Source of the DNA: Asanoa sp040654855
Lineage (GTDB): Bacteria > Actinomycetota > Actinomycetes > Mycobacteriales > Micromonosporaceae
Direction of reading: 5' to 3'
Length of the DNA stretch: 64,000 nucleotides
NCBI RefSeq assembly: GCF_040654855.1
Contig: NZ_JBFAIU010000002.1
Span: 22,191-86,190 of the forward strand
Part shown: piece by piece, positions 43,862 to 52,993 of the stretch
How positions within the stretch are numbered: position 1 is the first letter of the stretch
Layout of the letters: each line of letters begins with the position of its first letter
Translations under genes and position numbers: made by a program
Notes under the pieces: generated by a model
Seen by the model: only the letters and a program-made list of their open reading frames with translations
Database searches by the model: none
What the model was told of the DNA's origin: nothing

Positions 43862-44147
43862 GCGCGGAGTCTAGTGGCCGACTTTGCCGGACCCAGTCCG
43901 GGACGAAACACTCCCCGCCACACAAGGAGCCGTGATGTGGACTGCCGCCACCTGGCAGCTCTGCAACGGCAGGCGAAGCCTCTGGCACGGCGGTGCGCGT
44001 CCCTGGTCCACCTTGCTGGGATGCACCCTTTAATCCCGCCGACGCAGGTGGGCGCGGCGCGGCTGAGTCGTCCGCAGCTGGACGCCTTGCGGCCACAAAA
44101 TGCTTCGCCCTCGCGCGGTCCAGGCACTGATTTGGGCCCGCCTCGGA
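43862..44147. other. Intergenic region, no convincing gene
   Basis: About 285 bp. AAGGAG at 43924 precedes a 32-codon frame (ATG 43934) rich in Trp that matches nothing I recognise; it may be a remnant. Confidence 0.4.
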
Positions 44148-44621
44148 TCAGTTCGGTGCCGTCGACTCGAAGTACTCGCGTAGCTTCTCCGCATATGGCA
44201 AGCGCAGCTCCGCCGGAGCGAAGTCCTGCTCCGGGCGGGTGACGTAGAGGTCGTCGCCGGCATACCGTGGGAAGACATGCATGTGGTAATGCCACCGGTC
44301 TTGGTTTCCGGCGGGCTCGTTGTGCTGCCGCAAAGAGGTTCCATCGCAGCCGTAGGTCTGCCGGATCGCGATCGCGACCTCGCGTGCCAGGTCGTGGATT
44401 GCGTGCCCGTAGCGATTCGGCAGGTCATACAGGTTCTCGTAGTGAGCGTTCGGCACGACCATCACGTGACCGTGATTCTTCGGCCACCATCGTGGCGAGA
44501 CGAATGCGGTGGCCAGTTCGTCGCGCTTCACGACGTCATGCTGCTTTCGATGTTCGTCCTCGCCACCCTGCGCCAGTCGGCAGAAGGGACACACATAGTC
44601 AGGTGGCGCGTGGTTGAACAT
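44148..44621 (-). CDS. HIT-family nucleotide-binding protein
   Basis: 157 residues. N-terminal zinc-type Cys pair YVCPFCRLAQGG, strand WWPKNHGHVMVVPNAHYENL, and the histidine triad near the C-terminus as HYHMHVFPRY. HIT proteins hydrolyse or transfer nucleotidyl groups (AMP-X, Ap4A-like). AAAGGAGTGTG lies before ATG 44621; GTG 44624 adjoins it. It is a stand-alone minus-strand gene. Confidence 0.9.
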   Translation of the reverse strand: MFNHAPPDYVCPFCRLAQGGEDEHRKQHDVVKRDELATAFVSPRWWPKNHGHVMVVPNAHYENLYDLPNRYGHAIHDLAREVAIAIRQTYGCDGTSLRQHNEPAGNQDRWHYHMHVFPRYAGDDLYVTRPEQDFAPAELRLPYAEKLREYFESTAPN

Positions 44622-44687
44622 CACACTCCTTTAGGTCAAGGTGAACACCCGGTGGCGACCCGACCGGACACTGGTCGGGCCAGTTGA

Positions 44688-44861
44688 GTTCCCCTACCGG
44701 CGCAAACCGCGTCATGGTGGGCCCGCGCTTACGAAGTACACGACCCGGTCACGAATGGATGGGTCGTGATGGCCGGCATCGGCGCGACCTGCCTGGTGGC
44801 GGGCGGCCTCGCGCTGAGACAGCGTGGCGTTGGGACCGGGGGCCGCTCCCAGCCGATGTAG
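44688..44861 (+). pseudogene. C-terminal fragment of an unidentified membrane protein
   Basis: A frame with no start codon reads WWARAYEVHDPVTNGWVVMA then GIGATCLVAGGLALRQR before TAG 44861: one hydrophobic helix followed by basic residues, as at the end of a multispanning or anchored protein. The upstream part is missing. Family not recognised. Confidence 0.3.
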
Positions 44862-44898
44862 CTCCGAGTTGAGCGGCCCTCCGGCCCGGCCCCGGCCG

Positions 44899-45684
44899 TC
44901 AGGCGCGCGGGCCGCGACGAACCAATGCGCGAAGATCGTCGATCCAGTCGCCGTCGGGGTTCATGCCCTCGACGAGCCAGGTGGCGCCCGCGGCCGCGTA
45001 CTCGTCGGCGCGCACTCCCTCCAGGTGCAGGGCGACCACGTCCCAGGCCGGCGGACGCTCGACGCCACTGAGGTAGGCCGCGAGCCGGTCGGGGGTGAGC
45101 GCCTCAGCACTGGGGAGCGGGACGAATCCGTCCCACCGGGCGGCGCGTTCCAGTGGGCGGCGATGCGGGCTCTCACCGGCGACCCAGATCGGCGGGCGAG
45201 GCCGCTGAACCGGGCGCGGGAGCATCTCGGTTTGCACGGTGAAGTGTTTCCCGTCGTGGTCGACCGGCCCGCGCAGCAGTCCGTCGAGAACCGTCAGGCC
45301 CTCGTCGAGCACCGCCGCACGCCGTCGCGCGTCTCCCGCTTCCCCGAAGGCCTCGAATTCGGCGTCCGCCGGGGCGCCCAGCCCGACACCGAGAACGGCG
45401 CGGCCGCCGCTGAGGTGGTCGAGGGTGGTGAGCTCTTTCGCGACCTTCCACGGCCGCCGCCGTGCGAGCGGCGTCACCATGGTGCCTAGCAGCACGCGCT
45501 CGGTGTTGGTGGCGACGGCGCCGAGCAGTACCCACGGATCGTGCACGTCGAGTCGCTTCTCGGGGAGCCAGGTCATGTGGTCCCAGAAGAAGACCGCGTC
45601 CCAGCCGGCCCGTTCGGCGTCGACGGCCAGTTCGAGCAGTGTCGCCGGCGGAGCAAACGGGGGCAGGTTGATCGCGAATCGCAT
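44899..45684 (-). CDS. LLM class (F420-dependent) oxidoreductase
   Basis: 261 residues. The luciferase-like fold is shown by RFAINLPPFAPPATLLELAV, WDAVFFWDHMTW, PWVLLGAVATNTERVLLGTM, VTPLARRRPWKVAKELTTLD, GRAVLGVGLG and the F420-type region PRPPIWVAGESPHRRPLERA. Reactions are hydride transfers to or from F420, or FMN-dependent. ATG 45684 has AAAGGATCC upstream; an upstream in-frame codon at 45729 adds 15 unrelated residues. It is followed upstream by an MFS exporter on the same strand. Confidence 0.9.
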   Translation of the reverse strand: MRFAINLPPFAPPATLLELAVDAERAGWDAVFFWDHMTWLPEKRLDVHDPWVLLGAVATNTERVLLGTMVTPLARRRPWKVAKELTTLDHLSGGRAVLGVGLGAPADAEFEAFGEAGDARRRAAVLDEGLTVLDGLLRGPVDHDGKHFTVQTEMLPRPVQRPRPPIWVAGESPHRRPLERAARWDGFVPLPSAEALTPDRLAAYLSGVERPPAWDVVALHLEGVRADEYAAAGATWLVEGMNPDGDWIDDLRALVRRGPRA

Positions 45685-45770
45685 GATCGTCTGGATCCTT
45701 TCGTCGCATGTGTGCTCGTCGTAGGGCAATCGTGTGTGTGGGTGAACGTCTCCGGAGCGTCGTCAGGCTG

Positions 45771-46982
45771 TCAACCGTGCGCCTGCCGGGTGTGGACAGC
45801 GGTGGCGTGGACGACGGCCGCGACAGCGGCGAGGATCGCCGCCATGACGGGCACGGTCCACCAGCCCGCGGCGTGATACAAGCGCACCGCCACCCACGAT
45901 CCGAGGCTGCCGGCCAGGAACGCACACACCATGTAGGCGGTGTTCATCGCGCTGCGCGCCCCGGATCCGCAGCGGTACATGCGGGTGACGTTCGCGATCA
46001 TCCCGGTCTGCATGGCGACGTCAAGCACCAGCACGCCGGCGACCAGCAAGACCAGCCCGGCCGTGCCACGCACGACGGCTCCGGCCAGGAGCCCGGCCGC
46101 GACCAGCGTCCCGACCAGCGCCCAGGTCGTCACCGGCTCCGGGCCCCAGCGGTCCACGGCCCGGCCGCTCGCCGGGACGACCACCATCGTCGCGACGACG
46201 ACGAGACCGACCCAGCTCATCGCCGTCGCGCCGAGGTTGTGGTCCTGGCGCAGGGTGATCGCGAGCGTGGCCCAGGTCCCGGTGAAGGCGGCGAACACGC
46301 AGGCCTGATAGAACGCGGATCGGCGAAGGTCCGGCCCGGCCAGCAGTCGGTCGACAGGTCGCCGCAGATACCCGGGAAAGCTCAGCGGCGTCACCGCCGC
46401 GGGACGGGGCACGATCGACCACACCGCCATGGCGCACAGCACCGCGAGAACCGCCGCGGCGGCGTACGCGTAACGCCAGGAGTACTGGCTCAGGTGCCCG
46501 GCGACGGCGCGAGAGGCGATCATGCCGGCGATCGCGGCGCTGAGCAGGACGCCGCTGACACTGCCCAGCCGGCTCGGGCCGGTCCGGTCGGCCACGTACG
46601 GGCCGATCACCGGAGCGGCGACGGCCGCGCACCCCATCAGCAATGACGCGACGAGCAGGACCGACAGCGACGGAGCGAGGGCCGCCACGCCCGCACACAC
46701 CGCGGTGCCGAGGAACAGCGCGAGGAGAAGCCGCCGGTGAACGCCGGTGTCAGCCAGGGGCACGAGGATGAGGATGCCCAAGGCGTATCCCGCCTGAGGG
46801 GCGGTCACGACCAGAGCCGCCTGATCGATCGGAACGTGCAGCGACGTCGTCACGTCGGCGATCAGCGCCTGCGGGAAGTAGATGGTGCCGACGCCCACGG
46901 CCGAGCACAGGGCGAGCAGCCCCAGCTGCCCGGCCCGGGGCCGGGCGTCGGCGTTCGCGGTAGTCGTCGCAGTGGCCGTCAT
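45771..46982 (-). CDS. MFS transporter (multidrug-type)
   Basis: 403 residues, twelve hydrophobic helices. LADTGVHRRLLLALFLGTAV is the loop 2-3 signature region, and the second half includes LVVVATMVVVPASGRAVDRWGPEPVT. It resembles the actinobacterial exporter group near Bcr/NreB-like DHA1 families. It is divergent from an ArsR-type regulator 89 bp away, the usual arrangement for a regulated efflux pump. Substrate cannot be inferred. Confidence 0.9.
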   Translation of the reverse strand: MTATATTTANADARPRAGQLGLLALCSAVGVGTIYFPQALIADVTTSLHVPIDQAALVVTAPQAGYALGILILVPLADTGVHRRLLLALFLGTAVCAGVAALAPSLSVLLVASLLMGCAAVAAPVIGPYVADRTGPSRLGSVSGVLLSAAIAGMIASRAVAGHLSQYSWRYAYAAAAVLAVLCAMAVWSIVPRPAAVTPLSFPGYLRRPVDRLLAGPDLRRSAFYQACVFAAFTGTWATLAITLRQDHNLGATAMSWVGLVVVATMVVVPASGRAVDRWGPEPVTTWALVGTLVAAGLLAGAVVRGTAGLVLLVAGVLVLDVAMQTGMIANVTRMYRCGSGARSAMNTAYMVCAFLAGSLGSWVAVRLYHAAGWWTVPVMAAILAAVAAVVHATAVHTRQAHG

Positions 46983-47071
46983 GACTGCGACTCTGGTCCC
47001 ATCGGCGCGGTCCCCGGCAACGATTTAGACTGAAGCTACATCGAGAGAGGTCTGCGGGGTGACCACCGGCC

Positions 47072-48040
47072 ATGCTCACGTACGTTCTGACCGCGCAGGA
47101 TCTCGAAGAGGTGCGGTTCGCGGTCTCGCCGGCCATGGAGACCGTTCTGTCCTTGCGCGCGCTGCGTGACCCCGGCCGTTTCCCGCTTCAACTGCCCTGG
47201 GTGCGCGCGGTACAGCCGCTGCTCGGCTCGCTCGACTGGGATGTGCTCCGCCTGCTCGTCAACGCCACGATGGGCAGCCCCGACTTCCTCACGCCGCGTC
47301 CCACCTCCCCGCTCACCCAGTTCGACGACGAGCTCGACGTCGTCGCCACGGTGGACCGGGACACGTTCGACCGGCAACTGGCCGCGGTCAACGACGAGGT
47401 GCCCGGCCATTTGGCCGGTCCTCACGGCATCACCAAGGTCGTCGACGCGCTCCGCGACTACTGGCGTACCGCAATGGCGCCGTACTGGCCCCGTATGCGG
47501 ACGATCCTGTCGGCGGACATCACCTACCGCGGGCAGGTCATCACCCGGCACGGGACCGGCGCAATGCTCGACGAGCTGGGTCCCGCGATCAGCTACCAGG
47601 ACGGCCGGCTGCGCGTCGACCGGGTCAGCGATCCCAGCCGTACCGAGCACGTCGACGGCCGCGGACTCGTGCTGCAGCCAACGCTGTTCGGTCCACACGC
47701 CGTCATTCCGTACGACGTCGGCGCGGACCCGTTGGTCGGCTACCCGCCGCGCGGGCAAGGACATCTGTGGACCGTGGTGGCGCCCCCGTCGCCGCACGAT
47801 CTCAGCCGTCTCGTCGGCGCCCCCCGCGCCCGCATCCTGGAACGGCTCGGTCACGGCCGTACGACCGGCGACCTCGCCGCCGAGCTCGGCGTGACGCCCT
47901 CGGCGGTGAGCCAGCACCTGAGGCTGCTGCACCGCACCGGCCTGGCCGAGGGACACCGCGTCGGCAAGACGGTCCTCTACCGCCGCACCGAGCTCGCCGA
48001 TCTGCTGACCGGCATCGGTGCCGGCCCGGCGTCCTCGTGA
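47072..48040 (+). CDS. ArsR/SmtB-family regulator with DUF5937-like N-terminal domain
   Basis: 322 residues. Residues 1-220 are a DUF5937-type domain (LTAQDLEEVRFAVSPAMETV, GHLWTVVAPPSP near its end). The C-terminal winged helix is RARILERLGHGRTTGDLAAE, LGVTPSAVSQHLRLLHRTGL, then GKTVLYRRTELADLL. There is no ArsR-type metal Cys motif, so it is not an obvious metal sensor. It probably represses the divergent MFS gene. ATG 47072 is the first good codon. Confidence 0.88.
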   Translation: MLTYVLTAQDLEEVRFAVSPAMETVLSLRALRDPGRFPLQLPWVRAVQPLLGSLDWDVLRLLVNATMGSPDFLTPRPTSPLTQFDDELDVVATVDRDTFDRQLAAVNDEVPGHLAGPHGITKVVDALRDYWRTAMAPYWPRMRTILSADITYRGQVITRHGTGAMLDELGPAISYQDGRLRVDRVSDPSRTEHVDGRGLVLQPTLFGPHAVIPYDVGADPLVGYPPRGQGHLWTVVAPPSPHDLSRLVGAPRARILERLGHGRTTGDLAAELGVTPSAVSQHLRLLHRTGLAEGHRVGKTVLYRRTELADLLTGIGAGPASS

Positions 48041-48505
48041 ACGCCAGCCGATGAGCGTCGCGGAACGGCGCCGCAGCAATGAACCCCAGCTGGATGCGGT
48101 GTCCAATCCGCATGGTCCAACGTGACAGCTCGCCTCACACCGGTGCGATGTCCGGCCGGGATTCCGACGGTTTGGCGTCCTCCCGTACGGCGCACCGTCG
48201 CCCGGCCGGAGCTCCGGTGCCACGCTGCCTCCGCGATGTAGGTCAGACAAGGTGCGTGTGGCCATATCCCGTAGCGCTGGGCGGCCCTGACGTCGACGCA
48301 CCTTCTGGCGCAGGTCTGTTCAGAGACCCTCGCTGTTGAGGGAACGGCAGCGCGCCGGGCGCACTCCAGCACGCCGACGACCCGGAGCGCATAAAAGGTC
48401 CTTATGCCGCTGCGGAAATCGATGCCCCGTTGTGCCATCCGTGCGACGCCGCCGCTCCGAATAACAGGTGCAGGAAATCACGTAGTCCAGCGCCAAGGAG
48501 GTCCG
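48041..48505. other. Intergenic region, no gene seen
   Basis: About 465 bp; open frames are short and without ribosome sites. The right end is the leader of the micropeptide gene. Confidence 0.45.
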
Positions 48506-48640
48506 ATGCGCATCATGACTCGGCTCAGCACGATCGCCGCGGTCGCCGTCCTCACGATCGTGTCCTGGCAGGCAGCGGCATCCGCCGCCACCGCGATCGA
48601 GTACGGCCTCATCGCCGCACTCATCGGCACCGCTCAGTAA
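48506..48640 (+). CDS. Secreted Flp/Fap-pilin-like micropeptide
   Basis: 44 residues with a perfect AAGGAGG ribosome site 6 bases before ATG 48506. Residues 1-28 form a signal-like helix (MTRLSTIAAVAVLTIVSW in part); residues 29-44 read ATAIEYGLIAALIGTAQ, nearly the conserved Flp type IVb pilin core (ATAIEYGLIAALIA). A normal Flp pilin continues about 20 more hydrophobic residues and carries an acidic N-terminal prepilin leader, whereas this has a Sec-like signal. No tad genes are nearby. It is either a decayed pilin or a new short type. Confidence 0.6.
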   Translation: MRIMTRLSTIAAVAVLTIVSWQAAASAATAIEYGLIAALIGTAQ

Positions 48641-48713
48641 CGAGGAAGGACCCTGAGGTCCGTCTGCTAACTCCTGTCGGGGTGAGGGGGAGCCAGGGTG
48701 TCGTCCGCGCGTG

Positions 48714-48759
48714 CGCCGGGCTTGCCGGATGCCGGCGTTCTATCTGAGCAAGCCCGGCG
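48714..48759 (+). terminator. 12-bp inverted repeat after the pilin-like ORF
   Basis: CGCCGGGCTTGC and GCAAGCCCGGCG pair perfectly over a 22-base loop, 73 bases after the micropeptide stop. Likely a high-GC terminator. Confidence 0.55.
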
Positions 48760-48891
48760 TGCGGGAAGGCGGCGGCTGGGCCCAGTCACCTGCACTTGAG
48801 ACGGGGGTTACGCGCGCCGACGTGACGGCTGAGCGGCTCCGCCGGCGACGCGCAGGCTCATCCTCGCGGGCGTCTTGCAGGTTTCACTAAC

Positions 48892-49401
48892 GTGGACGCC
48901 GTGACAGTCTTCGATTGGCGGTCCTTCGGCGCAGCGCGAGAGGCGCGGCTGGAGTTGGTTCCCGACATCGTCAGAGACGCGTTGCGAGTGCTTGAGGACG
49001 TGCTGGATGAGCTGAACCACGCGTGCACGTTCACCCTCTCCGAAGGTCCGCTTGCCGGCGACGACGTGGTCGCCTCGGTAGCGGCGCTGCTGCCTGATGA
49101 CTGCCGGGTCTCGCGCCTTGGGCCGGTCAGTTCGTGGTTGGAGGTGACCCGGGAGTCGCTGCCCGGACTGTTCATTCCCTGGCGGCCCGAGGAGACATGG
49201 GTGCGAGGATCACCGCCACGCGAGCTCGCTGAGGCCCTCGGCGACTGGACCGTCGCCCTGCTGGGTCGGCTCTGGCCGCACGATGCGCAGGCGTGGTCCG
49301 TCACGGTGGAATGCCGCGGCCGGTACGAGGGAGCGTATGTCGACCTCGCTGTCCGAGCGGCAGACCGTATGTGGCTGCTGCACCTCGGCGTCACCGACTA
49401 G
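48892..49401 (+). CDS. Hypothetical protein; a diverged partial copy lies at 54535
   Basis: 169 residues. It opens MDAVTVFDWRSFGAAREARL and ends EGAYVDLAVRAADRMWLLHLG then VTD. No recognised domain; it is acidic, with helices around 30-60 and a predicted beta end. The start may be GTG 48892 or GTG 48901. The stop TAG (49399-49401) corresponds to a CAG in the partial copy at 54535, whose frame continues 16 more residues with the same spacing (RLRPRAR; here ALRPRAR). The true protein may therefore have been about 190 residues and been shortened by one C-to-T change. Confidence 0.6.
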   Translation: MDAVTVFDWRSFGAAREARLELVPDIVRDALRVLEDVLDELNHACTFTLSEGPLAGDDVVASVAALLPDDCRVSRLGPVSSWLEVTRESLPGLFIPWRPEETWVRGSPPRELAEALGDWTVALLGRLWPHDAQAWSVTVECRGRYEGAYVDLAVRAADRMWLLHLGVTD

Positions 49402-49749
49402 CAAGCCCGCCTCGCACTGCGTCCACGCGCGAGGATAGCGGGAAGCCGGATGACTGGTCACAGCTTGACGCATCGGCGTTGCAGAGCCTTGACATCAGGC
49501 CGCGATCGAGCGTCACATCTGGTGCTGGTTGGATCATGTTCGGACGGCCGGACCGGTGCGCAGCGCGGGCGTCGGGGTGGGTGAGATAATGCGGGTGGCG
49601 AAAGATCGGTTCCTCGCTGGGACGACACGGCTCGCACCGATTTCGAGCAGCGGCTATCTCGTGCGCGAGACCGTTCAACGCTCCTTGTCAGCTCGGCACC
49701 CCACGACGCGCCGACGACGGAGAACGCTGAGTCAAAAACGAGGGACGCC
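49402..49749. other. Intergenic region, no gene seen
   Basis: The first 45 bp continue the hypothetical protein's frame after its stop. The rest has no recognisable feature. Confidence 0.4.
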
Positions 49750-50367
49750 GTGAGCATGGACCAACGCCGGAGTACGCATGAGCATGGTGGCGCAGCCGCG
49801 GACCGACATGGGTTGCGGGCGCGTCTGCGCGAGCTGCAGCAAGGGACAACGTTGGAGGTGGCGCTCGCCTTCTACGACAGTCTGGACACGGTCAGCCTCG
49901 ACGAGATGATCGGGTCATGGCATGGCGAGGGCTTAGCCACCGGTCATCTGCTCGACGGAATGCTGGAGCACCTTGGCTGGCGGGGCAAGCGCTTCGTCGG
50001 CCCGAATGAGGCTCACCCCCTCATCTTCGATGCCGGTGGCGGGCGGCGAGTCGGCGTCAACCCGGCGTTTGTGCCACTGGCGCTGATCCGCCACCCGCGA
50101 CTGCTGCACGCGCCGTTCGCCGAGCGCATCTTCTCGGTGATCCGCCCACTCGTGTCCACCGGGAAGCCGAAGGCGCGCCTGCGGCTGACCGAGTACCGCG
50201 GCGTGGTAACCGCCACGATGTGCTACGACGCTCTGCCGATCCACGACGTGTTCCGCAAGGTCGACGACGACATCCTCGTCGGAGCCATGGACATGCGCGG
50301 CCTCGAAAAGCCCTTCCTATTCGTCCTGAGTCGTGAAGAGCCGGCGGGGTCGGGCGGGAATCGGTGA
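49750..50367 (+). CDS. DUF4334/GXWXG-domain protein
   Basis: 205 residues. The N-terminal GXWXG motif is IGSWHGEG within LDEMIGSWHGEGLATGHLLD, and the DUF4334 domain follows with GPNEAHPLIFDAGGGRRVGV, NPAFVPLALIRHP, LRLTEYRGVVTATMCYDALP and MDMRGLEKPFLFVLSR. The family is widespread in actinobacteria and fungi and has no known function. The start is GTG 49750 or ATG 49756. It is a monocistronic plus-strand gene, convergent with the GH13 gene. Confidence 0.88.
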   Translation: MSMDQRRSTHEHGGAAADRHGLRARLRELQQGTTLEVALAFYDSLDTVSLDEMIGSWHGEGLATGHLLDGMLEHLGWRGKRFVGPNEAHPLIFDAGGGRRVGVNPAFVPLALIRHPRLLHAPFAERIFSVIRPLVSTGKPKARLRLTEYRGVVTATMCYDALPIHDVFRKVDDDILVGAMDMRGLEKPFLFVLSREEPAGSGGNR

Positions 50368-50404
50368 GCAACGAGCCGCCGAGCTCCGTTCGGGACGGTG
50401 ACTG

Positions 50405-52063
50405 CTACCAGCGTGCGTGTGTCCGGCGCAGCCGGATCCACCGGTAGCCGTACGGGTCCACCTCCAGGTCGTCCAGGCGGAGCTCCTCGTACTCGCGGTT
50501 GCTGAAGACCTCGACGGGTTTCTGTCCGTTTCCGCTGTCGTCGGGCGTGTGGGACAGGCAGACCCGGGCGGGCTCGCCGGAGAGATTGTGGACGAATACC
50601 ACCGAGCCCGCGGCTGCGTCGGCGCGGTGCGCGAGGACGCCGGTCGCGTCGACAGGCACGACGTGATGCTCGCCCACGCCGATCTCCTCGCATTCGCGCA
50701 GGGTGTGCAGCATCCGGTCGAACCAGGTCAGCAGCGAGTCGGGATCGCGGCGCTGATCGGTGACGTTGACGTGGCGATAGGAGTGGTCGCCCTCGTCGAT
50801 GACCGGTCGTACCAGCCGGTCCGCCGGGGCTTCGCTGAAACCGGCGTTGGGCGTGTCCGACCATTGCATAGGGGTGCGGATCGCGTCCCGTTCGGGTAGA
50901 CGAAGGTCCTCGCCCATCCCGATTTCGTCGCCGTAGCGCAGCACAGGCGTCCCGGGCATCGTGAACTGCAGGCTGTACGCCATCCGTAGCCGGTCCTGGC
51001 GACCGTCGAGCATGGTCGCGAGTCGACGGCGGATCCCTCGGCCGTAGATCTGGTGCCGGCGGTCCGGCCCGAGAGCCTCGAACACGTCCTGCCGCGCCTC
51101 GGCCGGCAGGCCGGACAGATCAACCTCGTCGTGGTTGCGCAGGAACGTCGCCCACTGACCGTGCCGCGGCAAAGCCGGAAGGCTCGCCAGGGCCTCCTTG
51201 ATCGCGGTCGGGTCCTGGCGTGCCAGGGACAGCATCAGGGCCTCGTTGAGCCGGAACGCGAACAGCATCTGCAGCCGCGTGGCCGCGCCGTCGCCGTTGC
51301 CGAAGAACAGCTCCAGTTCGTCGTGCGGCACGTTGGCCTCGGCGAGGAAGACGGCGTCGCCACGCCGCCAGGAGGTCTTCTCACGCATTTCGGTCAGCAG
51401 ACTGTAGTCCCGGTCGCTCGGGTCCGTGCCTACGCCAGTGCGTTCGATGACGAACGGGGCCGCGTCCATCCGGAACCCGCTCACGCCGAGGCGACCCCAG
51501 AACGACACGATCTTGTAGATCTCCTTGCGTACCTCGGGATTGGCGGTGTTGAGGTCGGGTTGGAAGTCGTGGAACCGGTGGTGGTACCAGGCTCCGGCCT
51601 GGTCGCTGTAGGTCCATGTCTCCTTCTGGACGCCCGGGAACACCATCCCCTCCGTGCGGTCGGCCGGCTCCTCCTGCGACCACACGTACCAGTCGCGGTA
51701 CGGCGAGCGTGGGTCCTCGCAGGCCGAGAGAAACCACGGATGCTGGTCACTGGTGTGGTTGACCACGAGATCCAACATGATCCGCAAGCCGCGCTCGTCG
51801 GCCACGTTCATCAGCTCCGCGAAGTCACCGAGGCTGCCCAACGCCGGGTCGACGTTGTAGTGGTCGGTGATGTCGTATCCGCCGTCGCGCCAAGGGCTGG
51901 GATGGATCGGCGAAAGCCAGATCGCCGTGATGCCCAGCCGGGTGAGGTAGTCGGCGCGGCTGATCAGCCCGCGCAGGTCTCCGACACCGTCATCGTTCGA
52001 GTCCTGGAACGCACGCACATCCAGGCTGTAGATCACCGCATTGCGGTACCACCGGTCAGTCAA
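50405..52063 (-). CDS. GH13 family enzyme, trehalose synthase-like
   Basis: 552 residues. Classic GH13 regions: DLVVNHTSDQHPWF (region I), GFRMDAAPFV (nucleophile Asp), FLAEANV (Glu) and FLRNHDEVD (third Asp). The start MTDRWYRNAVIYSLDVRAFQ and PSPWRDGGYDITDHYNVDP group it with trehalose synthases and oligo-1,6-glucosidases. Trehalose synthases normally have 570-600 residues and a maltokinase partner, which is absent, so the substrate is uncertain. It rearranges or hydrolyses alpha-glucosides in the cytoplasm. Confidence 0.9.
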   Translation of the reverse strand: MTDRWYRNAVIYSLDVRAFQDSNDDGVGDLRGLISRADYLTRLGITAIWLSPIHPSPWRDGGYDITDHYNVDPALGSLGDFAELMNVADERGLRIMLDLVVNHTSDQHPWFLSACEDPRSPYRDWYVWSQEEPADRTEGMVFPGVQKETWTYSDQAGAWYHHRFHDFQPDLNTANPEVRKEIYKIVSFWGRLGVSGFRMDAAPFVIERTGVGTDPSDRDYSLLTEMREKTSWRRGDAVFLAEANVPHDELELFFGNGDGAATRLQMLFAFRLNEALMLSLARQDPTAIKEALASLPALPRHGQWATFLRNHDEVDLSGLPAEARQDVFEALGPDRRHQIYGRGIRRRLATMLDGRQDRLRMAYSLQFTMPGTPVLRYGDEIGMGEDLRLPERDAIRTPMQWSDTPNAGFSEAPADRLVRPVIDEGDHSYRHVNVTDQRRDPDSLLTWFDRMLHTLRECEEIGVGEHHVVPVDATGVLAHRADAAAGSVVFVHNLSGEPARVCLSHTPDDSGNGQKPVEVFSNREYEELRLDDLEVDPYGYRWIRLRRTHARW

Positions 52064-52393
52064 CGAAGGGTTCCTTCACCTCGAGCCCGGCCGACCACGT
52101 CTCCATTATGGACCGAGCAACGATGGCCATATCGGCACGGGAATTCAGCACGAAGGCGATTTACGAAAGACAGACAAGGCCGCGGAGGTACGTCACGGCA
52201 GCCGCGCCAAGGCGGCGATCACGTCCGGGTCAGCGCGGCCATCGTCACGCCCGCACCGACCGCGATCAGCAAGATACTGTCCCGATTCCCACGCCGATCC
52301 TCCTTGAGCCGGGCTGCCGCAGGCACCGTCATACCCGCACTTCACTCCCGCGCAAACCGGCCGACGACCGCAAGGGTGTCGACTAGGAGGGCT
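52064..52393. other. Intergenic region, no gene seen
   Basis: About 330 bp. On the minus strand a short hydrophobic stretch (ILLIAVGAGVTMAALTR) ends at a stop near 52218 but has no start or ribosome site. Upstream promoter of the GH13 gene is expected here. Confidence 0.4.
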
Positions 52394-52394
52394 C

Positions 52395-52690
52395 GTCGTG
52401 GAGGAGATGGTCGCGCTCGGCGCCCGACCGGTGCTAGCGGGCTGGAATCCAGGCCGATTGAGCGCTGCGCCCGGCTCGCAAGCAGCCGACGGGGACCGAG
52501 TTGGAGACGGCCCTCGCCGACGCCGAACCCGAGCCGCTGCGCGTCTAACCAGGCCCGGCGATGTGGTGGTGTCGACCGTGGGACCGTTCGTGAAGATTCG
52601 GAGACCTGTTGTAGCTGCGGCTACGACTACGTGCCGGGCAATCTCGCCGGGCGCCTCGCGCTGGCGAGGCCGCCAGATCCACCTCGAGCC
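52395..52690 (+). pseudogene. Saccharopine dehydrogenase-like (trans-acting enoyl reductase) remnant
   Basis: Fragments in three frames are in family order: VALGARPVLAGWNPGRLSA (second Rossmann strand), then ARKQPTGTELETALADAEPE in a second frame, GDVVVSTVGPFVKIRRPVV, and finally GYDYVPGNLAGRLAL, the segment that opens the substrate domain. The N-terminal GATGYTG loop is lost and about 70 residues are missing between PFVK and GYDY. It is inactive. Confidence 0.6.
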
Positions 52691-52993
52691 GGCCCTGAAC
52701 CGGCCGTCAATTCGGGTTGCTCCGCCGCCGAGCCGATGGGCTTCAAACGTTGGTACCCCAGCTGGCTCGGACAGGCCGAAGACCAAGCCCAGGCCCGATC
52801 GAGCGAAGTCACCCGGTAGCGCATCAGCTTCGGCGGCGGAAGCGGATGCACCCACGATGATCGCGTCGGACTTCGATCGGTGGCGGCATGGTCGGGCTCC
52901 TGCGAAGCATCCAGCCCTCGGTGGTCCTGAACCGGTGACCTCGTAGTGGATGAGCGCGTGCCGTCGGTCCGGCGAACTCGTGCGTGGTGGTGC
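52691..52993. other. Intergenic region, no gene seen
   Basis: About 300 bp without a recognisable domain; an open frame on the plus strand continues from the relic but carries no family signature. Confidence 0.4.

Noticed and set aside
43934..44032. 32-codon Trp-rich frame with AAGGAG upstream
   Set aside because: Ribosome site is acceptable but the peptide matches nothing I recognise and stops early; noted only in the intergenic entry.
49750..50367. Assignment of the GXWXG protein as an enzyme
   Set aside because: The DUF4334 family has no demonstrated activity, so no function was given.
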